This document shows positions 45,067 through 55,328 of a DNA stretch of 64,000 nt, in pieces (the first letter of the stretch is position 1; each line of letters starts with the position of its first letter). Position numbers and translations under genes: made by a program. The notes under the pieces are model-generated. The model searched no databases, was not told the origin of the DNA, and worked only from the letters and a program-made list of their open reading frames with translations. Source of the stretch: Cylindrotheca closterium (taxonomy: Eukaryota > Bacillariophyta > Bacillariophyceae > Bacillariales > Bacillariaceae); the NCBI GenBank assembly GCA_933822405.4, contig CAKOGP040001001.1, forward strand, positions 1-64,000, in the 5' to 3' direction.

Positions 45067-47403
45067 ATGGAGGCGATCATCCAAAAAGTCCTATCTGAAA
45101 AAGAAGCTATTAGGTCTTTCAAGCAACACACTTCTCCTCAGCAACCGAATTTTCGAACGGACTTCGCCAATGCCCTTTTGCATTCATTCCATACTCATAA
45201 AGATGACCTTGGTAAGGAGCTGGTCATTGATAATATTTTTGGAAGTGTAGTTGAACACCTGGAACCAAAAGTCTTTAAAGTGCCACATTCGTTTATTATG
45301 AAAATGTGCGAAACAGTTTTGAAGTTGCACAATGACAGAAAAAAAACACTGCGACTGTTTCATCGCTTGTTGTTGACATTGATAGGGCGAAAAGGGCGTT
45401 TCAAATTCCGTTTCGAGATAACAACTTGACAGACAGCTTCTGGAACCACCTTAGCTCGCAGGAAGACTTGTATGAGAAGATCGAAGCGAAATATTTTCCA
45501 TTTTTTGCCATTCTATGGCAAATCGAGGCTACTTATGGAACTGCGACAACAAGGTCACGGCAAGGCACGTCGCGTGGTTTATATATCATTTGCTTCAAAA
45601 CAAGCGTACCCCACGAATAACGTGACAATGCAAGCTGGCTTGGCACAAAAGGAAACGAAAATCGTACAGAGCGCTTTTGTCAATTTGTTTCGCTCAGCAG
45701 TTGAATCAGTTGAAGAAGCGACATCTTTTGAACTCAAGGATTCTGAGCTCACACAATCCTCTACGAAACGCACTAGAACACAAGCCGAGTCTAATGGCAG
45801 CGTCTTGATTGTGATCGACGAAGCCTCGGAGTTACTACAAAGGCTAACAAACGATGATATTTCGTTTTTCCGGTGCATGCGAAAGGCGATGGTCGAATAC
45901 AAGTCGGTGAACGACAAGTGCTTTTTCGTCATTCTTGGCACTTTTTCATCGCTTACTCAAACCATTCCTCACAGGCGGCTTGATGCATCCTACAAACCGA
46001 CAGCAGACGACGATGCAAGAGAACCGATGAGCACCTATCTCTTGCACCATACCCTAGGTTTGCCTTGGAACAGCTGCGAAAAACTCCTGGGGATGAGCTG
46101 CGAAGAGTGCCACCAGCCCGTCAACCTTTTCTCCATGGGACGACCCCTGTGGAAGGCATATTTGTCGAATGAGGGGGGGAGCACCTCCTTTCTTCTTGAC
46201 CTTGCGACTAAAAAGCTGCTGCTAGACTCAAAAATCACGGAGTCAAAAGACCTGAATGCGTCGCAAATTCTGGCATTGTTTGCATGTCGAGTGTGCTTGA
46301 CGATATCTCCTATTTCCATGGTGGCATCAACGCTGGTGTCAAGTCACATGGGTACTGCCGTCAAGCTTTCAGAAAGCCGGGAGGATCTTGTGGTATCGTA
46401 TCCTTCGGAACCAATTCTTTCGATCGCAGCAAAGCCGTATTATCTGGAAGGGTATGATGTCAAAACTGACACTACGAGCGGCATTGGTTTTCTCCACAAA
46501 GGGCTGCCTACGTTGAAGCAGTATTTTCTGTCCGGAGCCGTCCCGAAGGGGCACAGAGGTGAATTCATTGTTCGTTTGTTGAATATTTTGGCCATGGACC
46601 GAGCCATGGTCAGAACCAAGACCGAGAGCAAGGTCTCTGCCTCAGAAGGGTCTGAAGATCAGCACCGTCCCGCTGTCGTGGAAGTGAAGCTCCGTACTTT
46701 TCTGTCCGAGTTCGTTCGCGGCACCGATCAGAAGCAAAGTCAGGATTTATTTCAAGCATCCGCATTCGATGGCGTGGTATGCTTTACGCACTTTGTGTAT
46801 TTGTCGCGTTCAAAAGGCTCCGACAAACTAATCACACCAGATCTATTGCGCTGTGCATATCGACGAACCGCTGCAATTGTCGTAGATGATGGCCGCAAGG
46901 GCATTGACTGGTTGATCCCCGTTCGTTTAGGGTCCGACAAGTTCACGGCCCTTGCGGGACAAGATAAGAATCGGATTGGAGACTCGTTGCATACCTTCCA
47001 GCCATTGTCCAATGCCGCAACACATCACAAAATTACACCACTGTACTTTCTTACAGAGGCGGAACAGGAAGAGTTCAGAAGAGCAGAGGTGGCATTTGAT
47101 TGGCCTGCGGTTGTATTTGCCATTGGTGGAAACGAGATGGAAAGTGGTTTAGCCCAAAGCGGTGATATGGCATTACGTTCTTGCATTTCTAATGAAGAGA
47201 GAGCGCCCTGTGTTATCTTCACCGGTCTTGGATACACCAAGCTCATGGATGATGATTGCAATACGCTTCTGACTGAGCTTCGTGACTTTGTGATTGAGGT
47301 GCCCGAGCACTACAGACAAAACGCACCACTGACATTCTTTGGTGACCGCTATTGTAGCACTGTATCTGAAGCGATGGCTGTTGATGAAGCTGAGGAGAGC
47401 TAA
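45067..47403 (+). pseudogene. Crinkler/RHS-like P-loop protein gene, interrupted by two compensating frame changes
   Basis: An ATG at 45067 opens a frame that is protein-like to about 45340. The protein-like reading then moves to another frame (for example LTDSFWNHLSSQEDLYEKIE, about 45426-45485) and returns to the original frame at about 45510, where YGKSRLL stands at the P-loop position and a 630-residue frame continues to 47403. The frame changes fall at a run of eight A (45339-45346) and near a run of six T (45501-45506). Staying in one frame meets a TGA at 45427. Later motifs are VLIVIDEASELL (Walker B-like), a RRLDASY segment and GRPLWKAYL, which recall the ATPase part of Crinkler/RHS-type effectors and related transposon-derived proteins. 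The C-terminal domain is unassigned. It is either a young pseudogene or two assembly errors. Confidence 0.5.
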
Positions 47404-47616
47404 TATTTTTTGAAGCGGTAGAGGAATGAAGCCCACCATCGCTTTCATTGGAAAATGAAAACGCGATCAAAAATGACTGTTTTTGAGTCGAAAATTGATG
47501 GATCTTACTGGAACGTCACAAAATGACCGTTTCTTTTGCTAAAACCAGCTTCACAAAGATACCATTTTGATTGGCTTTTATACTATGCTGGTGCAACTAT
47601 TTATACTAAATCCCCC

Positions 47617-47693
47617 GGGGAAAAAGAAGGGGGAAGAGGAAGAAAAAGGAAAGAAAAGAAAACGAAGAGGAAAGAAAAGAAAAGAGGAGAAAG
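47617..47693. repeat. Polypurine tract
   Basis: 77 bases of G and A with a single pyrimidine (C at 47673). Such tracts can form triplex DNA, but no mirror symmetry is obvious. Confidence 0.7.
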
Positions 47694-48778
47694 CAACAGG
47701 ATTGCAATAAAGTGTCTTTACAACACAGCACTGGCCTCATGCATACCGTCGCAAGAATATATGCTCTATGACCCTGGCTCTAGCCAGGATTTTGACGGAT
47801 TTTGAACAAGGTAACAATGATTGTTTGATGTATGTTGACCGATGCCTCTGAAACTTTTGAAATGACGTTCGAGCACCTCTAATAACATCATCTGTGCCTT
47901 CATATCGCAGATCCAATCAGAAATCGGAGATTTATCGCACTCTGAATTTGAGGTCACGAACATTTCCAGATATGCAGCGCAGAAGTTGACGTCATTGATG
48001 ATGGTAGTCAGATTTTGCGTCGTCAATGGACTCAATATTTTGGGAATCAAGCAAGGTGAGGAAGGACCAAATCCAGGCACAAGCTCGCCGCCAAAGAGAC
48101 TACATGTGTATTACATGATTGAAGAAATGCAATAATCAACCGTTTTTTGAGTAAGATGCAAAGGCGAAAACAGAGGCAAACTCTTGCTGGGTTCCTTGAT
48201 GGCCAAGTTTCCACCATAAGGCCGCGCTACGACAGTTTACTACCGTATGGTCACAGGGGATGGGTTTATTCTGACGAGAAAACAATCAACAAGGCCTTGG
48301 TGCACGGAATTGAGACAATGATTAGATTCCAAAGGTGAAGTGACACCTACTACTAGCAACTATGGCAGTTGTTATCAGTTTCTTACAGGGGCATGCTACC
48401 ATAAGTGACACTGAAACGATAGAAATTAATCTATAATATAAATAGAAGATTGAAAACGAAGTTTCTACAGATGGGCGTATCCGTCACCTCATGCTGTAGC
48501 GCTTGTCAATTCGGTTTTGTGGCTGCCACACCCGTTCTTCAGAGCAGCTAGAAGTGATCATAGGGTAACTGTATCGCTAGCTCGTAATCCAGTGGTAAGG
48601 TGACTCATTAAAAAAGGTGCGACAGTGCTTTATAATACAATGGCAGAGTGGCAGGGCCGTATCTAGCCTGGGCCTACGGTACCAGGTACCATCCCTCTAC
48701 AGTATAATCATCATTTGCAAGTAATGACGAGTACTAACTTAGTGGACATTGTCTATTTTTAGAGAATGGCCCGCTGTG

Positions 48779-48946
48779 ATTGGTTCAGACCACTAAAAAT
48801 GGGTTGATTTTTAGTGATTTGACTAACTCTCATTGGCTGAAAACCCACTAAAAATTGCACCTGCATAATGTAAGAGCCTTTTGATTGGTTGGCCAAGACG
48901 AACGAAGCCAATCACTGTTTCGTCTGCAGACGTGTTCTCGAGAACA
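48779..48946. promoter_or_regulatory. Cluster of CCAAT-box cores and palindromes
   Basis: ATTGG occurs at 48779, 48832 and 48884 and CCAAT at 48908. CACTAAAAAT (48791-48800) is inverted at 48807-48816, with a further CACTAAAAAT-like copy near 48846-48855. Two perfect palindromes lie back to back: CGTCTGCAGACG (48921-48932) and TGTTCTCGAGAACA (48933-48946). The cluster lies just past the PARP stop codon, and no gene start is visible nearby, so its target is unknown. Confidence 0.4.
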
Positions 48947-49002
48947 ATTATGCTACAAACGATTTAATTTATTGAAATTTGATGCATTGATTCGTCTCTT
49001 AT

Positions 49003-51597
49003 TTAGAGTTTGACCGTAATGACATATCGAAGACGGACTTGACTTTCCTTGTAGACCAATAGTTCGTCATGATAAAATGAAGACTTCTTGTTTCCGTCTT
49101 GTGGCTCTTGGCAAGGAACCTTGACCGTCTTTCCATCCAATTTCAAATTGGTAAACTTTTTTGGTTGGATGCGTCCCACAGCATGGACCGAATCAAATCC
49201 AGCTGGAGCTGCTTTTAATCCAGAGGCATGGGGACCATCTTGATCCACCGTGTGCTGTTTGCCCAGAGGAGCCTCGCACAAAAACATGCAGGCATACTTG
49301 GCACCATATCCACTCGTATATTGAGCACTTTTTTCTTGTAGATTGGCCAAATAGATTCCAGCTCCGACTCGTCCACCCGAATGGGGCATGATGCGCAATC
49401 CAGAGGTCAAAATGGGAGCCGCCACGGCAATGTTGGTACCATGCCAGAACAAACAACGATTGCCCAGCTTGTCGTGTTCCTGGAATCGCTCATCTTCCTG
49501 ATGACGGTTCACTGACCACACATTCAACAACTTGGCGGACGAGTGAGACCCCTTCGTAGCTTCAAAGTATTGATTGACGACTTGGAAATCCTTGGACATT
49601 TTGTCCAATAGCCCCAAATCCGCATGAAGGGATTCATAATGTTGGTCGACTGGGCTGGGAAGGACCTTTTTGACAGCAGTTGCCTTCTTTTCTTCCGCCT
49701 CAATTTTGCGAAGGGTTTCGGAAGTAGAGTACATGTCCATCAAAATGTTACACATGTCGTAGCGGCTCTGCAAGGATTCCTTGTCTCCAATCACGGGAGG
49801 ACGGGATCGTCCAAACGAATGGGGAATGGTGGTGTAGAATCGAGACGACAGCTCCATAAACGAGTCGCTTTGGCTGGAAGGATCATTGAGTTTTTCTTCA
49901 ATTTGCGTCAACACGTCAATACCACTTTGAATTTGGGCCTGCGACGGGACTCCCAATGGCAATCGTTTCAAGTCGATTTGAAAACTCGATAGTGCTTCGT
50001 TGCGCATTTCTTTGGAAAAGAGAGTTTGAATCAAATCCTTTGTTGTATTGTCCAATTTGCTGGGTAAATACTCGACTTCTTCAGTCTTCACAGCATTCTT
50101 TTGATTGGCCGCAGATGCCGCGTCCAAGGCTTCGTCGGTAACTTCCACATTGTGATCGACTTCGATTGGTGTGTACTTGCCCTTTTTGGGTTTGAAATCG
50201 GTAGCGCCAAAGACATTGCCAGTCTTGTCACGGTATTTCTTGGTAAAGGCCTTGAAAGCGGGGCCTTCTTCGTCATCAAAAGGTCCCAGCCAAGTCGAAG
50301 TACTGGACCTTGGCATTTCACCAACACGCCCCCAACGGAACCACACGTAAATTTGTTTCGTACTAATCTCTTGTAACATTTGGAGTCGATAGTACTTGTT
50401 GTTGTTTCCCCCGATGTTGCACTGATTCAAGACAACATCGTACCAAGTCCCTGGATTCTCACCAGATTCGACCACTGTATAGTCGGAAGCGTTCTTGCCC
50501 ACGACACTGATCAAATCATCCACGGGAGGACCAGCGGACTGCTTAGGAGTGGAAAAGAGATTTCGTTGGGCAGGTGTGATGACTGCAGCAGCGGAAGAGG
50601 AAGTAGTGACTGGAGGCGTCTTCAAGTTGGTCGTAGTGTTGGAAGACGAGGGAGTCACTGGGACGACTGGTGCTGTGGATGTCACCGCAGCCGGTGGTCC
50701 GTTGTCATCTCCACCAGTAAAACGACGAATGAAACGTTGTGTGTGATTGGCATGAGTCACATTGGTTTGGGTCATATTCACCAAATCGACAGCATAGTTC
50801 CAGACACCACTGGCTACAATCCGGACAGCCACATAGGTAGCTTCGTGTTGCTGTTGAGTGGATGCCAAGAGGTTCTGAAACTCTCGCCATAGACGTTCGA
50901 CTTGGGCTCCTCCAGTAGCATCGTAGTCGTACCAGCCATCTTCCTTGCCATCGACACCATCGCCTACCCAGTATTGCCACTTGGGATTGTCCTCAGAGGC
51001 ATTGTCTTGGCCCGCAGAACTCACATAATGTTCGTCCATATTGAACATGTTGTGACCAACAAAATGGTAGTGAGTTTCATCTTGAGCAGCAGCTTCTTGG
51101 CGTTCTGCCCATGGAAGTTTGGTCTTGGCCTTAAATTTCTCGTCAAAGGCTGCATATGCCTTGTCAAAGTCATCAAAATCTTCTATTTGAGCTTGTCCAG
51201 ATGTTCCAGTACGTCCCCAGCGCATGTAGAGATGGAATTTATTGTCAACATTTTCCTCCTCCACCAACTGAAGGATATAGAACTTGTCCGAGTTCTTGGC
51301 TGGATTTACCAGTGCCAGCATGGCATCGGTGGGAACTTCGTCGTCATCAGGAGTCTTACAGACCACGACGTGTCCTAGACTGGCTTGAGGATCCACCACG
51401 ACATCTTCCAGAGAAAATTCAGCTTGCTTTGTTTTGAGTGACTTCAACTTGGTAAGCTTGGTCTTCTTCTTTGTAGCGGGCGCTGCCTTCTTTTTCTTGG
51501 GTGCTGCCTTGCGCTTGGTACGAGCGGGAGCTGGTGCGGGAGCTGGAGCTGGCTTTTGTGTGGGATTGCGTTGGCGAGTGCTTCTTCGAAGCGTCAT
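49003..51597 (-). CDS. PARP: Poly(ADP-ribose) polymerase with WGR-WWE-WGR-catalytic architecture
   Basis: The frame is 864 residues. An N-terminal Ala-Pro repeat and Lys-rich region (1-57) suits DNA binding and nuclear import. WGR domain 1 covers about 90-183 (MRWGRTG), the WWE domain about 205-293 (WQYWVGDG to VWNYAVDLVNMTQTN), and WGR domain 2 about 384-480 (FRWGRVGE). The helical regulatory domain follows (about 515-640), then the ADP-ribosyltransferase fold. The H-Y-E triad is complete: H719 (FWHGT), Y749 (GAGIYLAN) and E845 (YHDELLVY). This implies a chain-forming polymerase that uses NAD+ in the nucleus, probably in the DNA-damage response. The catalytic loop SGGRVGAGIY is closer to PARP2/3 than to PARP1. 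Two WGR domains flanking a WWE is an unusual arrangement. The gene is intronless. Confidence 0.9.
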   Translation of the reverse strand: MTLRRSTRQRNPTQKPAPAPAPAPARTKRKAAPKKKKAAPATKKKTKLTKLKSLKTKQAEFSLEDVVVDPQASLGHVVVCKTPDDDEVPTDAMLALVNPAKNSDKFYILQLVEEENVDNKFHLYMRWGRTGTSGQAQIEDFDDFDKAYAAFDEKFKAKTKLPWAERQEAAAQDETHYHFVGHNMFNMDEHYVSSAGQDNASEDNPKWQYWVGDGVDGKEDGWYDYDATGGAQVERLWREFQNLLASTQQQHEATYVAVRIVASGVWNYAVDLVNMTQTNVTHANHTQRFIRRFTGGDDNGPPAAVTSTAPVVPVTPSSSNTTTNLKTPPVTTSSSAAAVITPAQRNLFSTPKQSAGPPVDDLISVVGKNASDYTVVESGENPGTWYDVVLNQCNIGGNNNKYYRLQMLQEISTKQIYVWFRWGRVGEMPRSSTSTWLGPFDDEEGPAFKAFTKKYRDKTGNVFGATDFKPKKGKYTPIEVDHNVEVTDEALDAASAANQKNAVKTEEVEYLPSKLDNTTKDLIQTLFSKEMRNEALSSFQIDLKRLPLGVPSQAQIQSGIDVLTQIEEKLNDPSSQSDSFMELSSRFYTTIPHSFGRSRPPVIGDKESLQSRYDMCNILMDMYSTSETLRKIEAEEKKATAVKKVLPSPVDQHYESLHADLGLLDKMSKDFQVVNQYFEATKGSHSSAKLLNVWSVNRHQEDERFQEHDKLGNRCLFWHGTNIAVAAPILTSGLRIMPHSGGRVGAGIYLANLQEKSAQYTSGYGAKYACMFLCEAPLGKQHTVDQDGPHASGLKAAPAGFDSVHAVGRIQPKKFTNLKLDGKTVKVPCQEPQDGNKKSSFYHDELLVYKESQVRLRYVITVKL

Positions 51598-52402
51598 GGT
51601 CGTGGGCTACCCCTTCTGTCGTTCTGTGAGAGAAAAAGATCTGCCTCATCTGCCGTTGCATGCGGTTCTGGAAAACCTGAAATCGTGTCACGTTTGGCGA
51701 CGACTTATCGTTTTTTCGAAGTATATTTGGGTCGTGTGCGAGGTTTTTCGCCGTCTAAAACTTCGGTCGAATGCGTCGAATAGGTCAAACAGAAAGGCTT
51801 TTTCAACCATTCCAATCACTACAAACCATCATGTAGCGATTTGGCACCGGGATTACAACCGTAGAACAACAGGAAAACTTGATCGGCGATGCTGGCTCGC
51901 CATAAGTGGTGCTTCCTGGTAAATATCCCGTCCATAAGTGAGGGAGAGTTTTATGTTCTTCGTGTAGCGATCGGTTCCAATATCACAAGAAGGGTCTCAA
52001 AAGCATATAACTCATTGGTAGTTATTGGGATGCATATTACAACAGCGACATTCTCCTTTTTTCTACTTAACGACACCAAGTTCGCCAAAAGCGCTTCTAC
52101 ATGCGACCACCGAAATTAACGGCTATCGGAATACCAAATAACCGCTTCTTTTCTAACCAATGCGCGGCTAATAATGATTTGAGTCTGTAGCAACGTTTTT
52201 AGTACAAGCATTTGTATCGATTAATAGTAGTTAAAGCAATGCAATTCATAGTGCGTTCATGGCTCTGCTCGAGGCATCTAGTACCTATCTAGCTTGATTT
52301 GAAACCTTCAATTTCGCAATTGGAAAGCAACCACTTCGTCATCGCTGTTCCATGTTCTACACATGGATTGGAGTCACAAGCCACTCCCGTCCCAATCCCT
52401 CT
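51598..52402. other. Intergenic between PARP and the 71-residue gene
   Basis: Holds the PARP promoter and the 3' end of the next minus-strand gene. A 162-codon plus-strand frame (51434-51922) mostly overlaps PARP and is a shadow. No other features are seen. Confidence 0.4.
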
Positions 52403-52789
52403 CTATTCCGGTTGTATTGCAAGCCGTTCGGCAGGATTTTGAAGGGTGACATTGATGCTATCACTTCTTGACCTTCCCTGTTGATTCTGAAGTAGACAAA
52501 ATATGATTAGAAGAGAATTCGAGACTTGGATTATTGATTCAATCAGTCTGATAGACTCTGACTTACGTTGTATTGTGTCATCTCCTCGTGCAATTGATCC
52601 ATCACGCTAGCACACTGTACTCTACCTTGGACTTCTTCTTGAACTTCTTCTTGAACAGCCTTCAATCGTCGCAAAAGCAAAAGAGTGGTGAGCAAAATGA
52701 TCAAGGATAAGAACATCGAATGAGACAAACAGTGCAATGATGAGACTCACCTTCGTTTTGTTCTTCTTCTGCTTCTTTGAATGATCCAT
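52403..52789 (-). CDS. Small three-exon gene, 71-residue protein of unknown function
   Basis: Three exons, 52789-52751, 52659-52567 and 52486-52403, are joined by introns of 91 and 80 bp with GTGAGT/AAG and GTAAGT/CAG ends; all junctions are in phase 0. The product starts MDHSKKQKKNKTK (very basic), continues AVQEEVQEEVQGRVQ (a short repeated, helical, acidic segment) and DQLHEEMTQYN, and ends with QQGRSRSDSINVTLQNP and RLAIQPE. The frame only becomes continuous after splicing, and all four splice sites match the consensus, which makes a real gene likely. There is no signal peptide or membrane segment. The family is not recognised. A competing 64-codon frame from 52737 reads through both splice sites. 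Confidence 0.6.
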
Positions 52790-53780
52790 TGGAAACACTA
52801 TTATCTGTTATTTCCCATACGCCTCTTCCCATTCATTGATGCATCAAAACATCGCTACACTATGTTGATACTGTACCTATTATTTCCATCAGGGTTGTGT
52901 GGTGTGTGGTATGCATGCTGGAAAATGGCTGGATGTCAGAAAATTGTGATTTTTGACTTGAAACTTGGTTTTCATTCCTGGTAGGAATTGAACGACAAGC
53001 TCGTAGAAATGCGCATGCCGGGTACCACAATGACCTTGAATCCGATCAATTCGATCCTAAATTCCAATACCCAGGGCCTAGATCCAAGTTGTGTAACTAA
53101 CGACCATGTTGCGGTAAGAAATATTGGTATTTGACCATGCGCCCTTTCTTATATGTACATAGATTAGACACTCATGCATTTAGATTCGGAAATAGTGGCC
53201 TTGGATAGACGGGAAACGAGGAAAACCACCATGACATTCCCAAACCAAGGTCTATGTCCGAGTCTTGGTCAAAACGGCACTATTCTGGTTACAAATCATT
53301 CTATTCCTGTGCGTGATAGTTATTAGTTATGTAACCTTAATAGATCCAGGCCTCGTGATCTGGAAATCTATGTCATTTCAAAGGTGAGAACGCGTCTTTT
53401 GGCTCATCATAGGAACAAAGCTGTTTTCGTGGAGTCGTAGATCTTGAGTCCAGCATTTAACTTCTTCCCAAGATCTACAAAACAATGTCCAAAACCGATC
53501 ACCATAGACCTAGAACAAAAGATGATAAGGGTTCACGATGTCTGAGCAGTTGTGAGATCATCGACATCTCATCAGAACAAGTTGCTGATGATGAGAGAAA
53601 TTCGATTCACCACATGCCCAGACCGAGATCCCTGTACTTCTAGACTATTAAACCCCCAAAGTACTCTCCCAATCCTTTCTCTATATATTTATTAGTTACA
53701 AGAGAGGTGTTAGATTGACCAGTGCACTAGCATTTGTTAGAAAACTCCGGGACCCATTTTTATCTCTTTGTTCTGTTTCC
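52790..53780. other. Region with exon-like open stretches between the small gene and the satellite
   Basis: On the plus strand, 52985-53113 is fully open (ELNDKLVEMRMPGTTMTLNP... to NDHVA), preceded by GGTAG and followed by GTAAGA. A second stretch at 53182-53335 has a similar TTMT...NQGL pattern. A third, 53472-53643, is open to a TAG. They could be exons of an undetected gene or decayed repeats. No start or complete model can be built. Confidence 0.25.
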
Positions 53781-55328
53781 GCCATTCAGATTTCAAATAG
53801 TCATCCAAACGACGGTCATGTCACTCACATTCCTGCCTCCGGACCAGGTATTGTCGTTTGATGGTACTATACTTTGGTTGTGGTATGAAAGAATTAAAGG
53901 AGTTTTGTCCTCTTGTCACCCTTTCCACCTGAAATTGATTCTGCTTTTGAATTGTTAGCCATTCAGATTTCAAATAGTCATCCAACCATCGGTCAAGTCA
54001 CTTACATTCTTGCCTCCGGACCAGGTATTGTCGTTCGATGGTACCATACTTTGGTTGTGGTATGAAAGAATTAAAGGAGTTTTGTCCTCTTGTCACCCTC
54101 TCCACCTGAAATTGATTCTGCTTTTGAATTGTTAGCCATTCAGATTTCAAATAGTCATCCAACCGTCGGTCAAGTCACTTACATTCTTGCCTCCGGACCA
54201 GGTATTGTCGTTCGATGGTACCATACTTCGGTCCTAGTGTGAACGAATTAGAAAGTTCGCTCCTCTTGTCACCCTCTCCACCTGAAATTGATTCTGCTTT
54301 TGAATTGTTAGCCATTCAGATTTCAAATAGTCATCCAACCGTCGGTCAAGTCACTTACATTCTTGCCTCCAACCCAGATATTATCGTTCAATAATACCAT
54401 ACTTCGGTCCTAGTGTGAACGAATTGGAAAGTTCGCTCCTCTTGTTACCCTCTCCACCTGAAATTGATTCTGCTTTTGAATTGTTAGCCATTCAGATTTC
54501 AAATAGTCATCCAACCGTCGGTCAAGTCACTTACATTCTTGCCTCCAACCCAGATATTATCGTTCAATAATACCATACTTCGGTCCTAGTGTGAACGAAT
54601 TGGAAAGTTCGCTCCTCTTGTTACCCTCTCCACCTGAAATTGATTCTGCTTTTGAATTGTTAGCCATTCAGATTTCAAATAGTCATCCAACCGTCGGTCA
54701 AGTCACTTACATTCTTGCCTCCAACCCAGATATTATCGTTCAATAATACCATACTTCGGTCCTAGTGTGAACGAATTGGAAAGTTCGCTCCTCTTGTTAC
54801 CCTCTCCACCTGAAATTGATTCTGCTTTTGAATTGTTAGCCATTCAGATTTCAAATAGTCATCCAACCGTCGGTCAAGTCACTTACATTCTTGCCTCCAA
54901 CCCAGATATTATCGTTCAATAATACCATACTTCAGTCCTAGTGTGAACGAATTGGAAAGTTCGCTCCTCTTGTCACCCTTTCCACCTGAAATTGATTCTG
55001 CTTTTGAATTGTTAGCCATTCAGATTTCAAATAGTCATCCAACCGTCGGTCAAGTCACTTACATTCTTGCCTCCAACCCAGATATTATCGTTCAATAATA
55101 CCATACTTCAGTCCTAGTGTGAACGAATTGGAAAGTTCGCTCCTCTTGTCACCCTTTCCACCTGAAATTGATTCTGCTTTTGAATTGTTAGCCATTCAGA
55201 TTTCAAATAGTCATCCAACCGTCGGTCAAATCACTTACATGCTTGCCTCCGACCCAGATAATATCCTTCGGTGGTACCATACTTAGGTCGTGGAGTAAAA
55301 GAATTAAGAAAGTTCCCTCCTCTTGCCA
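53781..55328. repeat. Tandem satellite, about nine copies of a 176-177 bp unit
   Basis: Units start with GCCATTCAGATTTCAAATAG at 53781, 53958, 54135, 54311, 54487, 54663, 54839, 55015 and 55191, a period of 177, 177 and then 176 bp six times. The ninth copy is diverged and incomplete. Units 1-2 form one variant (TTTGGTTGTGGTATG), unit 3 is a hybrid, units 4-6 are nearly identical to each other (CTTCGGTCC, GTTACCC), and units 7-8 share a further variant (CTTCAGTCC, GTCACCC). This pattern shows local stepwise amplification. No coding capacity is seen. Confidence 0.92.

Larger units (their letters stand above)
47404..49002. other. 1.6-kb intergenic region with a polypurine tract and a CCAAT/palindrome cluster
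   Basis: No gene is supported. The two notable features are listed separately (47617-47693 and 48779-48946). Small frames at 47536-47805 (which translates the purine tract) and 48147-48338 have no recognisable features. Confidence 0.45.

Noticed and set aside
53781..55328. Regular repeats considered as a CRISPR array
   Set aside because: Units of 176 bp are contiguous with no short constant repeat and variable spacer structure; it is a satellite in a eukaryotic context.
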